Shown: positions 1-8,740, counted from the first letter of the stretch. The stretch: 56,275 nucleotides of DNA from CBFDBF01 sp050287725 (GCA_050287725.1 JBNKCL010000101.1:1-56275); one strand, 5' to 3'. Notes: generated by a model not told the origin, from the sequence alone. Program-made: numbers and translations.

Positions 1-427
1 CCTTGCCGCGTAGCGCTTCCTGCAGCAGGGCGCCCAGCAGTGCCTTGCCGAGATCTTGCTTCTGTGCCGGTTGCTCGGACTCTTCCGGTTCGTCTGTGGC
101 GGCTTCACTGCGTGAGCGCAATCCCAGCCGGCCATCTACCCAGAATTGGCCGGAGATCACTTGCCAACTGGGGTTCTGGTCATAGTTGCCATCGGCAAAA
201 TCCTCGCTGAGCAGCTCATTCCGCCAGGGCCAGTCGTGGCGGCTGATCAGCTCTTCCAGGTCGTTCAACAGCCAACGATCGGCCGCTCGCTGTTGCCGTG
301 CCTTGTCGGTCAGCTCGCGCAGCTGATCTACCAGGTTCTGGAGTTGTTCGTTGTCTGCATTCGCGGTGAAGGCCGGTGCGGAGCCGAACAGCAGGGCCAG
401 GCAGGTGAAAGTGGCGAGGATGCGCAT
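1..427 (-). CDS. Exported protein of unknown function, truncated by the window edge
   Basis: The reading frame opens at the ATG at 427 and runs off the left edge, so only about 142 N-terminal residues are visible. The first 22 residues look like a signal peptide (MRILATFTCLALLFGSAPAF). A polar helical stretch follows, and then a segment with DFADGNYDQNPSWQVISGQF, which resembles the opening beta strands of LamG/concanavalin-like or DUF1080-type domains (weak resemblance only). An AAGGAG ribosome site lies about 10 bases upstream of the start. It is divergent from glyA. I do not recognise the family; export is the only firm inference. Confidence 0.6.
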   Translation of the reverse strand, partial: MRILATFTCLALLFGSAPAFTANADNEQLQNLVDQLRELTDKARQQRAADRWLLNDLEELISRHDWPWRNELLSEDFADGNYDQNPSWQVISGQFWVDGRLGLRSRSEAATDEPEESEQPAQKQDLGKALLGALLQEALRGK

Positions 428-611
428 CAGCGATAGTCTCCTTATTCTTAAATTGTGTCATGTCCATAGCGTCCATTTTCCGGTATTCCTGAGCCCCTAT
501 CCGGGCTAAACCGGTTTTCTGCGAACATTGTAGGGATTATATCAAGTGAATGGCGACGATCTGGCTGCTTGGTGTTAAAATGTCCTATTTTTCCCGGCGG
601 AGATGGCTGAC

Positions 612-1865
612 ATGTTCAGTAAAGATATGCAGATCGGTGGTTATGATGATGAGCTCTGGGGGGCGATCCAGTCGGAAGAGGCCCGGCAGGAAGAGCACAT
701 AGAGCTGATTGCTTCAGAAAACTACACCAGCCCACGGGTGATGCAGGCTCAGGGCAGTGTGCTGACCAATAAGTATGCTGAAGGCTATCCGGGTAAACGC
801 TACTACGGCGGTTGTGAATTCGTCGATATCGCCGAGCAACTGGCCATCGATCGTGCCAAGGCGCTGTTTGGTGCCGACTATGCCAACGTGCAGCCCCACT
901 CCGGTTCCCAGGCCAACGCCGCTGTCTATATGGCCCTTTGCCAGCCGGGCGATACCGTGCTGGGGATGAGTCTGGCTCACGGCGGCCATTTGACCCACGG
1001 CGCCAAACCCAACTTTTCCGGCAAGATCTACAATGCCATCCAGTACGGCCTGGATGCCGCTACCGGTGAAATCGATTATGCCGAGGTGGAACGCCTGGCG
1101 CGCGAGCACAAACCGAAAATGATCGTGGCCGGTTTCTCCGCCTACTCACGGGTGGTGGACTGGCAGCGCTTCCGTACCATCGCCGACGCGGTGGGCGCCT
1201 ATCTGTTCGTGGATATGGCCCACGTGGCGGGCCTGATCGCCGCCGGCCTCTACCCCAGCCCGGTGCAGATCGCCGACGTCACCACCACCACCACCCACAA
1301 GACCCTGCGCGGTCCGCGCGGCGGCCTGATCCTGGCCAAGGCCAACGAGGAGGTGGAGAAGAAGCTCAACTCCCTGGTGTTCCCCGGCACCCAGGGCGGT
1401 CCGCTGATGCACGTGATCGCCGCCAAGGCGGTGGCCTTCAAGGAGGCCATGGAGCCGGAGTTCAAGGCTTACCAGCAGCAGGTGATGGACAACGCCAAGG
1501 CGATGGCGGCGGTGTTCATGCAGCGCGGTTACGACGTGGTCTCCAAGGGCACCGACGACCACCTGTTCCTGGTCAGCTTCATCGAGGCGGGTCTTACCGG
1601 CAAGGATGTGGACGCCTGGCTGGGGGCCGCCAACATCACGGTGAACAAGAACGCCGTCCCCAACGATCCCCAGTCGCCGTTCGTCACCTCCGGCATCCGG
1701 GTCGGCACCCCGGCGGTCACCACCCGCGGTTTCGGCGAGGCCGAGTGCCGCGAACTGGCCGGCTGGATGTGCGACCTGATCGACGCCCGCGGCGAGCAGG
1801 CGATGATCGACGCTGTAAAAGGGAAGGTGCTGGATATCTGCAAGCGATATCCGGTTTACCAGTAA
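612..1865 (+). CDS. glyA: Serine hydroxymethyltransferase
   Basis: PLP enzyme that interconverts serine and glycine and loads tetrahydrofolate with a one-carbon unit in the cytoplasm. The 417 residues nearly match the E. coli protein end to end. The PLP-binding lysine is Lys230 in VTTTTTHKTLRGPRGG, and the N-terminal IELIASENYTSPRVMQAQGS block is intact. An ATG exists three codons upstream at 603, but the GGCGGAG ribosome site (596-602) abuts it. The same site is 9 bases from the ATG at 612, which also gives the usual family N-terminus (MFSKDMQIGGYDDELW), so 612 is preferred. It heads the glyA-nrdR-rib-nus gene run common in gammaproteobacteria. Confidence 0.97.
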   Translation: MFSKDMQIGGYDDELWGAIQSEEARQEEHIELIASENYTSPRVMQAQGSVLTNKYAEGYPGKRYYGGCEFVDIAEQLAIDRAKALFGADYANVQPHSGSQANAAVYMALCQPGDTVLGMSLAHGGHLTHGAKPNFSGKIYNAIQYGLDAATGEIDYAEVERLAREHKPKMIVAGFSAYSRVVDWQRFRTIADAVGAYLFVDMAHVAGLIAAGLYPSPVQIADVTTTTTHKTLRGPRGGLILAKANEEVEKKLNSLVFPGTQGGPLMHVIAAKAVAFKEAMEPEFKAYQQQVMDNAKAMAAVFMQRGYDVVSKGTDDHLFLVSFIEAGLTGKDVDAWLGAANITVNKNAVPNDPQSPFVTSGIRVGTPAVTTRGFGEAECRELAGWMCDLIDARGEQAMIDAVKGKVLDICKRYPVYQ

Positions 1866-1872
1866 CATGGAT

Positions 1873-1920
1873 GGGGAGCGGAGTGTATTGTGGTCACATA
1901 TGACCCGTACTCCGGTCCCC
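1873..1920. repeat. Nested palindrome between glyA and nrdR
   Basis: Outer arms GGGGAGCGGAGT (1873-1884) and ACTCCGGTCCCC (1909-1920) pair at 11 of 12 positions. Inside them GGTCA (1892-1896) and TGACC (1901-1905) pair perfectly around a 4-base loop. No T-run follows, so it is not a classical terminator. It fills most of the 77-base gap between glyA and nrdR. It could be a transcription attenuator, an RNA stability hairpin or a dispersed repeat; the sequence alone does not decide. Confidence 0.6.
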
Positions 1921-1942
1921 CAATCTCTTACCCGGTACTGAC

Positions 1943-2452
1943 ATGCGCTGTCCCTTCTGCGGAGCACAGGACACCAAGGTGATCGACTCCCGCCTGGCGG
2001 GAGAGGGCGACCAGATTCGCCGGCGCCGCGAGTGCGTGGTCTGCAAAGAGCGTTTCACCACCTACGAGACCGCCGAGCTGAACCTGCCCTGGGTGGTGAA
2101 GCAGGACGGCAGCCGGGTCCATTTCGACGGCCGCAAGCTGCGCTCCGGGATGGCCAGGGCACTGGAAAAACGTCCCGTCAGTGCCGAGGACGTGGATGCC
2201 GCCATCAACCACATCACCCGCAAGCTCATGGCCAGCGGTGAACGGGAGATCCCCTCGCGCCAGATCGGTGAGTTGGTGATGGATGAGTTGCGGCGTCTGG
2301 ATCAGGTGGCCTATGTGCGGTTCGCCTCGGTCTACCGCAGCTTCGAGGATGTGAACGCCTTCCGCGAAGAGATCGAACGGCTGGAGAGCGAACCGAGTCC
2401 GGAGGTCCGGCGGGCGCAGATGGATCTGCTGTCGGGCGAGGAGAAGGAATGA
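1943..2452 (+). CDS. nrdR: Transcriptional repressor NrdR
   Basis: Global repressor of ribonucleotide reductase genes; it binds NrdR boxes depending on the ATP/dATP state. The 169 residues show the N-terminal zinc ribbon (Cys3, Cys6, Cys31, Cys34: MRCPFC and ECVVC) followed by an ATP-cone domain from about residue 49 to 139. The length is slightly above the usual 150-160. The stop overlaps the ribD start in ATGA, indicating translational coupling. The neighbours glyA and ribD are the standard partners in gammaproteobacteria. Confidence 0.96.
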   Translation: MRCPFCGAQDTKVIDSRLAGEGDQIRRRRECVVCKERFTTYETAELNLPWVVKQDGSRVHFDGRKLRSGMARALEKRPVSAEDVDAAINHITRKLMASGEREIPSRQIGELVMDELRRLDQVAYVRFASVYRSFEDVNAFREEIERLESEPSPEVRRAQMDLLSGEEKE

Positions 2453-3570
2453 GTCCGGACGACTATCGTTTCATGGCCCGGGCGCTGCAGCTGGCGCGCC
2501 GGGGTCTCTATACCACCCATCCCAATCCCCGGGTCGGCTGCGTGCTGGTGCAGGGGGACGAGGTGGTGGGAGAGGGGTTCCATCTGCGGGCCGGGGAACC
2601 GCACGCGGAGCGGCATGCCCTGGCGGCGGCCGGGGACCGGGCGAGCGGTGCGACCGCCTACGTGACCCTGGAACCGTGCAGTCACCACGGGCGCACCCCG
2701 CCCTGCAGCGACGGCCTGATCGCGGCCGGGGTGAAACGGGTGGTGGCGGCCATGCAGGACCCCAATCCGCGGGTGGCCGGCCGGGGCCTGGAGCAGTTGC
2801 GCCAGGCCGGGATCGCGGTGGAGTGCGGTCTGCTGGAGAAAGAGGCGGCGGCCCTGAACCCCGGTTTCATCAAGCGCATGTGCGCCGGTCTTCCCTATGT
2901 GCGCTGCAAACTGGCCATGAGCCTGGACGGCCGTACCGCCATGGCCAGCGGCGAGAGCCAGTGGATCACCGGTGAGGACGCCCGCCGGGACGTCCATCGC
3001 CTGCGGGCCCGCAGTTCCGCGATCGTGACCGGCATCGGTACGGTACTGGCGGACGATCCCTCCCTGAATGTGCGACTCGATCCCGCGGAACTGCCGGAAC
3101 TCCCTGACGGCATGGCGGTGCCTCAGCCGATGCGGGTGGTGCTGGACTCCCGGCTCCGGATGCCGCCGGAGGCCGGGATGCTCGATCTGCCGGGGATCAC
3201 GGCGGTGCTCTGCAGCGTGGATCGGGACGCCGCCCGGCGGGCGCAACTGGAGGCGCGCGGCGCCGTGGTGGTGCGGCGCCCGGCGGCCGACGAACGGCTG
3301 GAGCTGCGCTCCGCCTTCGAGTACCTGGCCGGCCAGGAGATCAACGAGGTGTTGCTGGAGTGTGGACCCACCCTGGCCGGTGCGGCGTTGAACGAGGGGT
3401 TGGTGGACGAACTGGTGATCTATGTGGCACCGCACCTGATGGGCGACGGCGGACAGGGGTTGTTTCACCTGCCCGGTCTGGAGCAGATGCGGGACCGGGT
3501 CGCGCTGGAGATCGGCGACGTGCGGAGTGTCGGACCGGACCTGCGCATTACAGCCAGGCCGGTGAGTTAA
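2449..3570 (+). CDS. ribD: Bifunctional riboflavin deaminase/reductase
   Basis: Catalyses deamination and then reduction of the pyrimidine intermediate, the second and third steps of riboflavin synthesis. The N-terminal deaminase domain (about 1-145) carries the zinc site His52, Cys77 and Cys86 with catalytic Glu54 (PHAERH, LEPCSHHGRTPPCSDG). The C-terminal RibD reductase domain (about 150-365) begins at VRCKLAMSLDGRTAM. The 373 residues are normal for the family. It overlaps nrdR by 4 bases (ATGA) and ribE by 1 base (TAATG), so the three are translated in tight succession. Confidence 0.96.
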   Translation: MSPDDYRFMARALQLARRGLYTTHPNPRVGCVLVQGDEVVGEGFHLRAGEPHAERHALAAAGDRASGATAYVTLEPCSHHGRTPPCSDGLIAAGVKRVVAAMQDPNPRVAGRGLEQLRQAGIAVECGLLEKEAAALNPGFIKRMCAGLPYVRCKLAMSLDGRTAMASGESQWITGEDARRDVHRLRARSSAIVTGIGTVLADDPSLNVRLDPAELPELPDGMAVPQPMRVVLDSRLRMPPEAGMLDLPGITAVLCSVDRDAARRAQLEARGAVVVRRPAADERLELRSAFEYLAGQEINEVLLECGPTLAGAALNEGLVDELVIYVAPHLMGDGGQGLFHLPGLEQMRDRVALEIGDVRSVGPDLRITARPVS

Positions 3571-4226
3571 TGTTTACAGGTATCATCCAGGCGGTTGGCA
3601 CCCTGGCGGGGATCGAACCCCGCGGCGGCGATGTGCGGTTGCAGGTGCGCAGCGGGAATCTGCCGCTGGCGGACGTGGCGCTGGGGGACAGCATCGCCAC
3701 CAACGGGGTCTGCCTCACGGTGATCGAACGGACGGGGGACGGTTTCCGCGCCGATGTGTCGCGGGAGACCCTTTCTCTCACCACCCTCCATGAGCTGCGT
3801 CCGGGCAGCCGCCTCAATCTGGAAAAGGCGCTCACCCTCAACACCCCGCTGGGCGGCCATCTGGTGAGCGGCCACGTGGATGGCGTGGGGCGGGTGCTGG
3901 CACGGCGGGAGGACGCCCGCTCCATCCGTTTTCGGATCGAGGCGCCGGCGGATCTGGCCCGCTACATCGCGCACAAGGGTTCCATCTGCGTGGACGGCGT
4001 CAGCCTGACCGTAAACGAGGTGCAGGGGGCGGTGTTCGAGCTCAACATCGTGCCCCACACCCTGCAACAGACCATCATGGACGGCTACCTTGCGGGTACC
4101 CGCGTCAACCTGGAGGTGGATCTCATCGCCCGCTATCTGGAGCGGCTGCTGCTGGGTGAACGGGCTGCCGAAGCCGGCGAGGGGGTGACGTTGGAGCTGC
4201 TGGCGAAGAGCGGGTTTCTGCGCTAA
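3570..4226 (+). CDS. ribE: Riboflavin synthase alpha subunit
   Basis: Last enzyme of riboflavin synthesis; it dismutates two 6,7-dimethyl-8-ribityllumazines. The start ATG shares its A with the ribD stop TAA, and the protein begins with the hallmark MFTGIIQ. The 218 residues form two lumazine-binding halves, recognisable from the repeated SIATNGVCLTV and SICVDGVSLTV strands. An in-frame upstream extension to 3360 is only an overlap with ribD and lacks family similarity. It lies inside the ribD-ribE-ribB-ribH run. Confidence 0.96.
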   Translation: MFTGIIQAVGTLAGIEPRGGDVRLQVRSGNLPLADVALGDSIATNGVCLTVIERTGDGFRADVSRETLSLTTLHELRPGSRLNLEKALTLNTPLGGHLVSGHVDGVGRVLARREDARSIRFRIEAPADLARYIAHKGSICVDGVSLTVNEVQGAVFELNIVPHTLQQTIMDGYLAGTRVNLEVDLIARYLERLLLGERAAEAGEGVTLELLAKSGFLR

Positions 4227-4318
4227 CAGATTGTTTTTCAACGTTCACCTGCTCTGTTACTATTACCCGCTTACCCTATCGATACGGTTTGTAACCACGG
4301 AAACACCCGGACGAAGTC

Positions 4319-5431
4319 ATGTCCCTGAATACCACTGAAGAGATTATCGAAGATCTGCGCCAAGGCCGGATGGTCATCATCATGGATGACGAGGATCGCG
4401 AGAACGAAGGCGATCTGCTGATGGCCGCCGAAGCGGCCACCCCGGAGGCGATCAATTTCATGGCCACCCACGGCCGCGGTCTGATTTGTCTGACCCTGGA
4501 AAAGGAACGCTGCCGCCAGTTGCGTCTGCCGCTGATGGTGGATTCCGACGACACTCTCGCCAGCACCAACTTCACCGTCTCCATCGAGGCGGCCGCGGGG
4601 GTCACCACCGGGATCTCGGCGGCCGACCGGGCCACCACCGTACTGGCGGCGGTCAAGGCCGACGCACGGCCGGAGGATCTGGTGCAGCCGGGCCATATCT
4701 TTCCTCTGATGGCGCAGCCCGGCGGCGTACTGGTGCGGGCCGGACACACCGAAGCGGGCTGTGATCTGGTGCGCCTGGCGGGCAAGCTGCCGGCCGCGGT
4801 GATCGTCGAGATCCTGAACGAGGACGGCAGCATGGCGCGGCGTCCCGATCTGGAGAAGTTCGCCGCCAAGCACAATCTCAAGATCGGCACCATCGCCGAC
4901 CTGATCCAGTACCGGGTCAGCAACGAAAAGACCGTCGAACGCATCAGCGAATGCAACCTGCCCACCGCACACGGCGAGTTCCGGTTGGTGGCCTATCAGG
5001 ACTGCATCGATAACGAGCTCCACCTGGCGCTGGTGATGGGGGAGATCGGCGGGGAGCTGCCCACCCTGGTGCGGGTGCATATGCAGAACACCCTGTGCGA
5101 TCTGTTCGACACCCGGCATGCCGGGTGCAGCTGGCCGTTGGCCAACGCCCTCCAGCAAGTGGCGCGAGAAGAATCAGGAGTGATCGTGGTGCTGCGTAAT
5201 CACGATACCCCGCGCGAGATCATCCAGCGCATGCGCGATTTCCAGTTTCACGACGCCGAGGATGCGGTTCCGCCCAGGACCACCGGCAAGCATCTGCGCA
5301 CCTTCGGGATCGGCGCCCAGATCCTCGCCGATCTCGGGGTGCGTAAAATGCGGGTGCTGAGCGCGCCGAAAAGCCTCCATGGTATTTCCGGTTTTGACCT
5401 GGAGGTGGTGGAATATGTCGAATGTGAATAG
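4319..5431 (+). CDS. ribB: DHBP synthase with a degenerate GTP cyclohydrolase II-like domain (RibBX type)
   Basis: The N-terminal half (about 1-205) is 3,4-dihydroxy-2-butanone-4-phosphate synthase, with DDEDRENEGDL and the GHTEAGCDL block intact. The C-terminal half (about 210-370) aligns with GTP cyclohydrolase II but lacks the zinc cysteine cluster (GDxxxSxxCDCGxQ): the region reads RVHMQNTLCDLFDTRHAGC, and the later RQEGRGIGL-type signature is also lost. This fits the described RibBX variants of Proteobacteria, in which the X domain has no cyclohydrolase activity. A separate ribA would then be needed elsewhere in the genome. No FMN riboswitch is seen in the 92 bases upstream. Confidence 0.93.
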   Translation: MSLNTTEEIIEDLRQGRMVIIMDDEDRENEGDLLMAAEAATPEAINFMATHGRGLICLTLEKERCRQLRLPLMVDSDDTLASTNFTVSIEAAAGVTTGISAADRATTVLAAVKADARPEDLVQPGHIFPLMAQPGGVLVRAGHTEAGCDLVRLAGKLPAAVIVEILNEDGSMARRPDLEKFAAKHNLKIGTIADLIQYRVSNEKTVERISECNLPTAHGEFRLVAYQDCIDNELHLALVMGEIGGELPTLVRVHMQNTLCDLFDTRHAGCSWPLANALQQVAREESGVIVVLRNHDTPREIIQRMRDFQFHDAEDAVPPRTTGKHLRTFGIGAQILADLGVRKMRVLSAPKSLHGISGFDLEVVEYVECE

Positions 5432-5489
5432 CGTTTCAGTGTCCGCTGTGGCGTACAATCAATAAATAACAAGATTTTAGGATTCCGAT

Positions 5490-5960
5490 ATGAGTATCAA
5501 GACCATCGAAGGCAACCTCAACGTCCAGAATGCCCGCTTCTGTCTGGTAGTGGCGCGTTTCAACAGCTTCGTGGTGGAGAGCCTGCTGGCGGGCGCCGTC
5601 GATACCCTGAAGCGGCACGGTGCCCAGGAGGCCGACCTCACCATCGTGCGGGTGCCCGGGGCGTTCGAATTGCCGCTGGCCCTGGAGAAGATCGCCGCCA
5701 AGGGCGAGTACGACGCCATCGTGGCGCTGGGTGCGGTGATCCGGGGCGGAACCCCCCACTTCGAATACGTGGCCGGCGAGTGTGTGAAGGGCATGGCCCA
5801 GGTGAACCTCAAACACGGGGTGCCGGTGGCCTTCGGGGTGCTGACCGTGGACACCATCGAACAGGCCGTCGAGCGGGCCGGCACCAAGGCCGGCAACAAG
5901 GGCGCCGAGGCCGCGCTTTCCGCCATCGAGATGGTCAACCTGCTGCGCTGTCTCGATTAA
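5490..5960 (+). CDS. ribH: 6,7-dimethyl-8-ribityllumazine synthase
   Basis: Condenses the ribB product with the ribD-pathway amine to form lumazine, the substrate of ribE. The 156 residues have the family blocks ARFNSFVVESLLAGA, RVPGAFELP and GAVIRGGTPHFEYV, which includes the catalytic histidine. It probably forms icosahedral or pentameric shells as in relatives (family knowledge). The stop TAA shares its last A with the nusB ATG, so nusB translation is coupled. A TACAAT sequence at 5454-5459 could be an internal -10 element, but no good -35 was found. Confidence 0.96.
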   Translation: MSIKTIEGNLNVQNARFCLVVARFNSFVVESLLAGAVDTLKRHGAQEADLTIVRVPGAFELPLALEKIAAKGEYDAIVALGAVIRGGTPHFEYVAGECVKGMAQVNLKHGVPVAFGVLTVDTIEQAVERAGTKAGNKGAEAALSAIEMVNLLRCLD

Positions 5961-6397
5961 TGAGCCGCAAGCGCAGTAAGGCGCGCCATTACGCGGTCCA
6001 GGCCATCTACCAGTGGCAGATGACCGGGCAGGACATCGCCGACATCGACCGGCAGTTTCTCTCGGAGCAGGATATAAACAGCTTTGAGGTCCCGTTTTTC
6101 CGGGAGCTGTTGCGGGGGGTCCCGACCCATCTGACGGAACTGGATGAGCATCTGGCGTCTTGTCTCGACCGCGCCATCGAGAGCGTGGACCCGGTGGAGC
6201 GGGCCATCCTGCGTCTGGGGGCGTTCGAGCTGCTGCACCATCCGGAGATCCCCTACCGGGTGGCGATCAACGAGGCGGTGGAATTGGCCAAGGTGTTCGG
6301 GGCCGAGCAGGGACACCGCTATGTCAACGGGGTGCTGGACAAGCTGGCGCGCAGAGTCCGTGCCGGGGAGACCGGAACTTCCGGCGGCAAGAAGTAG
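5960..6397 (+). CDS. nusB: Transcription antitermination factor NusB
   Basis: RNA-binding factor that, with NusE (S10), recognises boxA in rRNA leaders. The 145 residues start MSRKRSKARHYAVQAIYQWQ, the usual NusB opening, and contain the conserved DPVERAILRLGAFELL and AINEAVELAKVFG helices. The ATG at 5960 overlaps the ribH stop by one base; a longer frame reaching 5780 merely runs through ribH and is rejected. ribH-nusB-thiL-pgpA is the usual gammaproteobacterial order. Confidence 0.96.
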   Translation: MSRKRSKARHYAVQAIYQWQMTGQDIADIDRQFLSEQDINSFEVPFFRELLRGVPTHLTELDEHLASCLDRAIESVDPVERAILRLGAFELLHHPEIPYRVAINEAVELAKVFGAEQGHRYVNGVLDKLARRVRAGETGTSGGKK

Positions 6398-6469
6398 GGT
6401 TCCTCCGAACACGGCGCCGATGACGCCAGTACACTAGGGTTGCAGCGATCCCGCCGGCGGGAGTTCTGA

Positions 6470-7435
6470 TTGGCACTTTCCGAATTCGATCTCATACGCA
6501 GGTATTTCACCCGGAGCGGACCGGCGCGGCCGGATGTCGTTCTGGGTGTGGGGGATGACTGCGCCCTGTTGCAACCGCCATCGGGAAAGGAACTGGCGGT
6601 CACCACGGACACCCTGGTGGAAGGGGTCCACTTTTCCCCGGGAACCGATCCCGAAGCGCTGGGCCACAAGGCGCTGGCGGTGAGCCTGAGCGATCTGGCG
6701 GCGATGGGGGCGAAACCGCTCTGGGCGCTGCTGGCGATCACCCTCCCCACGGCCGATCCGGAGTGGTTGGCGCCGTTCAGTCGCGGCTTCCTCGATCTGG
6801 CGCACGGCCACGGGGTGCGGTTGGTGGGCGGGGACACCACCCACGGTCCTCTCAGCATTACGGTTACGCTCCACGGAACGGTGACCCCCGGTCGGGCGTT
6901 GCGGCGTACCGGAGCGCGGCCGGGGGATCGGATCTATCTTACCGGCACCCTGGGGGATGCCGGGGTGGGGTTGCTGATACGGCAGGGGCTTTATCAGGCG
7001 CCTTCCGGGGGGGAGGCGTTGCTGCAACGGCTGGACCGTCCGCAACCACGGCTGGCGGCGGGGCGGGCGCTGGCCGGAATCGCCAGCGCGGCCATCGATC
7101 TTTCCGACGGTCTGTTGGCCGATCTCGGACACATCTGTGAAAACAGCGGTGTGGGTGCGGAGTTGCAAACGGCGCGTCTGCCGCTTTCGCCGTCGGTGCG
7201 GGAGTATCTGGAGCGGGGCGGCGACTGGGGCGCGGTAGTGGCCGGCGGGGACGATTACGAACTCTGTTTTACGGTGCCGCCCGACCGGGAGTCGCTGCTT
7301 GCGACCACCGGCCGCGGGTGTGACTGCGACCTGACCCGAATCGGGGTGATTACCGCCGAGTCCGGGGTACATTGCCGTTTGCCGGACGGACGGGAGCCGG
7401 AGTTGCGGCGTCCCGGCTACGACCACTTCACCTGA
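6470..7435 (+). CDS. thiL: Thiamine-monophosphate kinase
   Basis: Phosphorylates thiamine monophosphate to thiamine diphosphate using ATP. The 321 residues contain the N-terminal VLGVGDDCALL, the SDLAAMGAKPLWALL helix and the AIDLSDGLLADLGHI block typical of the PurM/ThiL fold. The start is TTG at 6470, supported by a strong GGCGGGAG ribosome site 6 bases upstream; no ATG lies nearby in frame. It is one of several well-supported TTG starts in this window. It is followed closely by pgpA. Confidence 0.94.
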   Translation: MALSEFDLIRRYFTRSGPARPDVVLGVGDDCALLQPPSGKELAVTTDTLVEGVHFSPGTDPEALGHKALAVSLSDLAAMGAKPLWALLAITLPTADPEWLAPFSRGFLDLAHGHGVRLVGGDTTHGPLSITVTLHGTVTPGRALRRTGARPGDRIYLTGTLGDAGVGLLIRQGLYQAPSGGEALLQRLDRPQPRLAAGRALAGIASAAIDLSDGLLADLGHICENSGVGAELQTARLPLSPSVREYLERGGDWGAVVAGGDDYELCFTVPPDRESLLATTGRGCDCDLTRIGVITAESGVHCRLPDGREPELRRPGYDHFT

Positions 7436-7454
7436 CCCGGAGCCGTTGGAATCG

Positions 7455-7946
7455 ATGGCAGAGTCCGCACACACGTCCGAAGCCCGTCCCGACTGGAGCA
7501 ACCCGCTCCATCTGCTTGCCTTTGGTCTGGGTTCCGGGGCGGCTCCGAAGGCGCCGGGTACCGCCGGTACCGTGGTTGCGATCCCGTTCTATCTGCTGCT
7601 GCGCACCCTCGATCCTCCGGTCTATCTGCTGGTGACGGCGGCGCTGTTTCTGTTCGGGGTCTGGCTCTGTCAGCGTGTCTCCGACGATCTGGGGGTGCAT
7701 GACCATAGCGGGATCGTGTGGGATGAGTGGGTGGGCCTGTTCGTTACACTTTGGCTCGCGCCCCCCGGATGGGGCTGGCTGTTGGCGGGATTTCTGCTGT
7801 TCCGGCTGTTCGATATCTGGAAACCCTGGCCCATCGGTTGGCTGGACCGGCGCGTGAGCGGCGGTCTCGGTATCATGCTGGACGACCTGCTGGCGGGGTT
7901 GTATGGGTTTGCCCTGCTGCAACTTGGGGCCTATCTTTATTCATAG
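7455..7946 (+). CDS. pgpA: Phosphatidylglycerophosphatase A
   Basis: Inner-membrane enzyme that dephosphorylates phosphatidylglycerol phosphate. The 163 residues carry the family landmarks GSGAAPKAPGTAGTV, the acidic HDHSGIVWDEWVG motif and FRLFDIWKPWPI, with about four hydrophobic segments. A TTG at 7446 is in frame three codons upstream. The GGAG at 7439-7442 is 3 bases from that TTG and 12 from the ATG, so the exact start is not settled; ATG is chosen as the stronger codon. It ends the glyA-to-pgpA run. Confidence 0.93.
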   Translation: MAESAHTSEARPDWSNPLHLLAFGLGSGAAPKAPGTAGTVVAIPFYLLLRTLDPPVYLLVTAALFLFGVWLCQRVSDDLGVHDHSGIVWDEWVGLFVTLWLAPPGWGWLLAGFLLFRLFDIWKPWPIGWLDRRVSGGLGIMLDDLLAGLYGFALLQLGAYLYS

Positions 7947-7968
7947 TGCCGCGGCAACAACTGTGGAG

Positions 7969-8032
7969 AGAAACGCAGAGGTGCAAAGATAGTGTGATAA
8001 AACAGGCTGACTCTTTGCGTTCTGTGCGTCTT
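7969..8032. repeat. Imperfect inverted repeat after pgpA
   Basis: The left arm at 7969-7989 contains ACGCAGAGGTGCAAAGA and the right arm at 8012-8032 contains TCTTTGCGTTCTGTGCGTCT. They pair imperfectly around a roughly 22-base loop. The purine-rich CGCAGAG/GCAAAGA wording resembles a dispersed intergenic repeat often seen in bacterial genomes (from memory, not checked). It lies between pgpA and the retropepsin-like gene. Confidence 0.5.
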
Positions 8033-8080
8033 ATGAGTGTTCCGCGTTATCAAATGAGATTCCAATAAACACCATTAAAG

Positions 8081-8740
8081 ATGATGTCAGTGACAAATCG
8101 TTTTGGATCGACAGTTCTTGCGTTTCTATTCCTCCTGCCGGTAGCAGCCGGGGCCGTGGATTCGGTGCGCGTAGTGGCGCTGTTTCCCGACAAGGCGATG
8201 GTGGAGGTGGACGGCCACAACCGGTTGTTGCGGGTTGGGGAGCGCTCTCCCGAGGGACTGCTGTTGATCTCGGCGAACGCACACGAGGCGGTGATCGAGG
8301 TGGACGGCACGCGTGACACCTATCTTCCGGGCAGCCGGATCGGCGGCACCTTCACTACGCCGCAGAAACGCGAGGTTCGGATTACCCGGGATTCGGGAGG
8401 TAGCTACACCACCGTAGGAAGCATCAACGGCCGGACGGTGGACCTGTTGGTGGATACCGGGGCCACTACGGTCGCCATGAGCGAGCGGGAGGCGAAACGC
8501 CTCGGTATTTCATATTGGCTGAATGGCGTGCGGGGGGGTGTGCAGACCGCTTCCGGTTATGCCCGCGCCTATGCCGTTACCCTGGATCGGGTACAGGTGG
8601 GAGAGATCCAGTTGCGGGACGTGGAAGCCGTGGTGGTGGAAGGCGACAATCCCACCCGCGTATTGCTGGGGATGAGCTTCCTGAATCGCTTGAATCTGGA
8701 GCACCAGGGGAATGTGATGGTGCTGCGCACCAAATACTGA
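8081..8740 (+). CDS. Retropepsin-like aspartic protease, periplasmic (TIGR02281-like)
   Basis: A 219-residue exported protein with a hydrophobic signal segment at about 9-25. The C-terminal half is a retropepsin-like domain with the catalytic LLVDTGATTVAMS motif (Asp125-Thr-Gly) and a GMSFLNRL strand near the end, as in the clan AA family TIGR02281. Such single-domain proteins act as dimers (family knowledge); the substrate is unknown. Two ATGs are adjacent (8081 and 8084) and no strong ribosome site separates them. Its stop codon is immediately followed by palindromic element A, which fills the gap to the convergent glycosyltransferase. Confidence 0.88.
   Translation: MMSVTNRFGSTVLAFLFLLPVAAGAVDSVRVVALFPDKAMVEVDGHNRLLRVGERSPEGLLLISANAHEAVIEVDGTRDTYLPGSRIGGTFTTPQKREVRITRDSGGSYTTVGSINGRTVDLLVDTGATTVAMSEREAKRLGISYWLNGVRGGVQTASGYARAYAVTLDRVQVGEIQLRDVEAVVVEGDNPTRVLLGMSFLNRLNLEHQGNVMVLRTKY

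Noticed and set aside
428..611. Possible glycine riboswitch upstream of glyA
   Set aside because: No tandem glycine-aptamer cores were seen; only a short CCGG/CCGG pair and AT-rich promoter-like sequence are present.
4227..4318. Possible FMN riboswitch before ribB
   Set aside because: The gap is only 92 bases and none of the conserved RFN element words is present.
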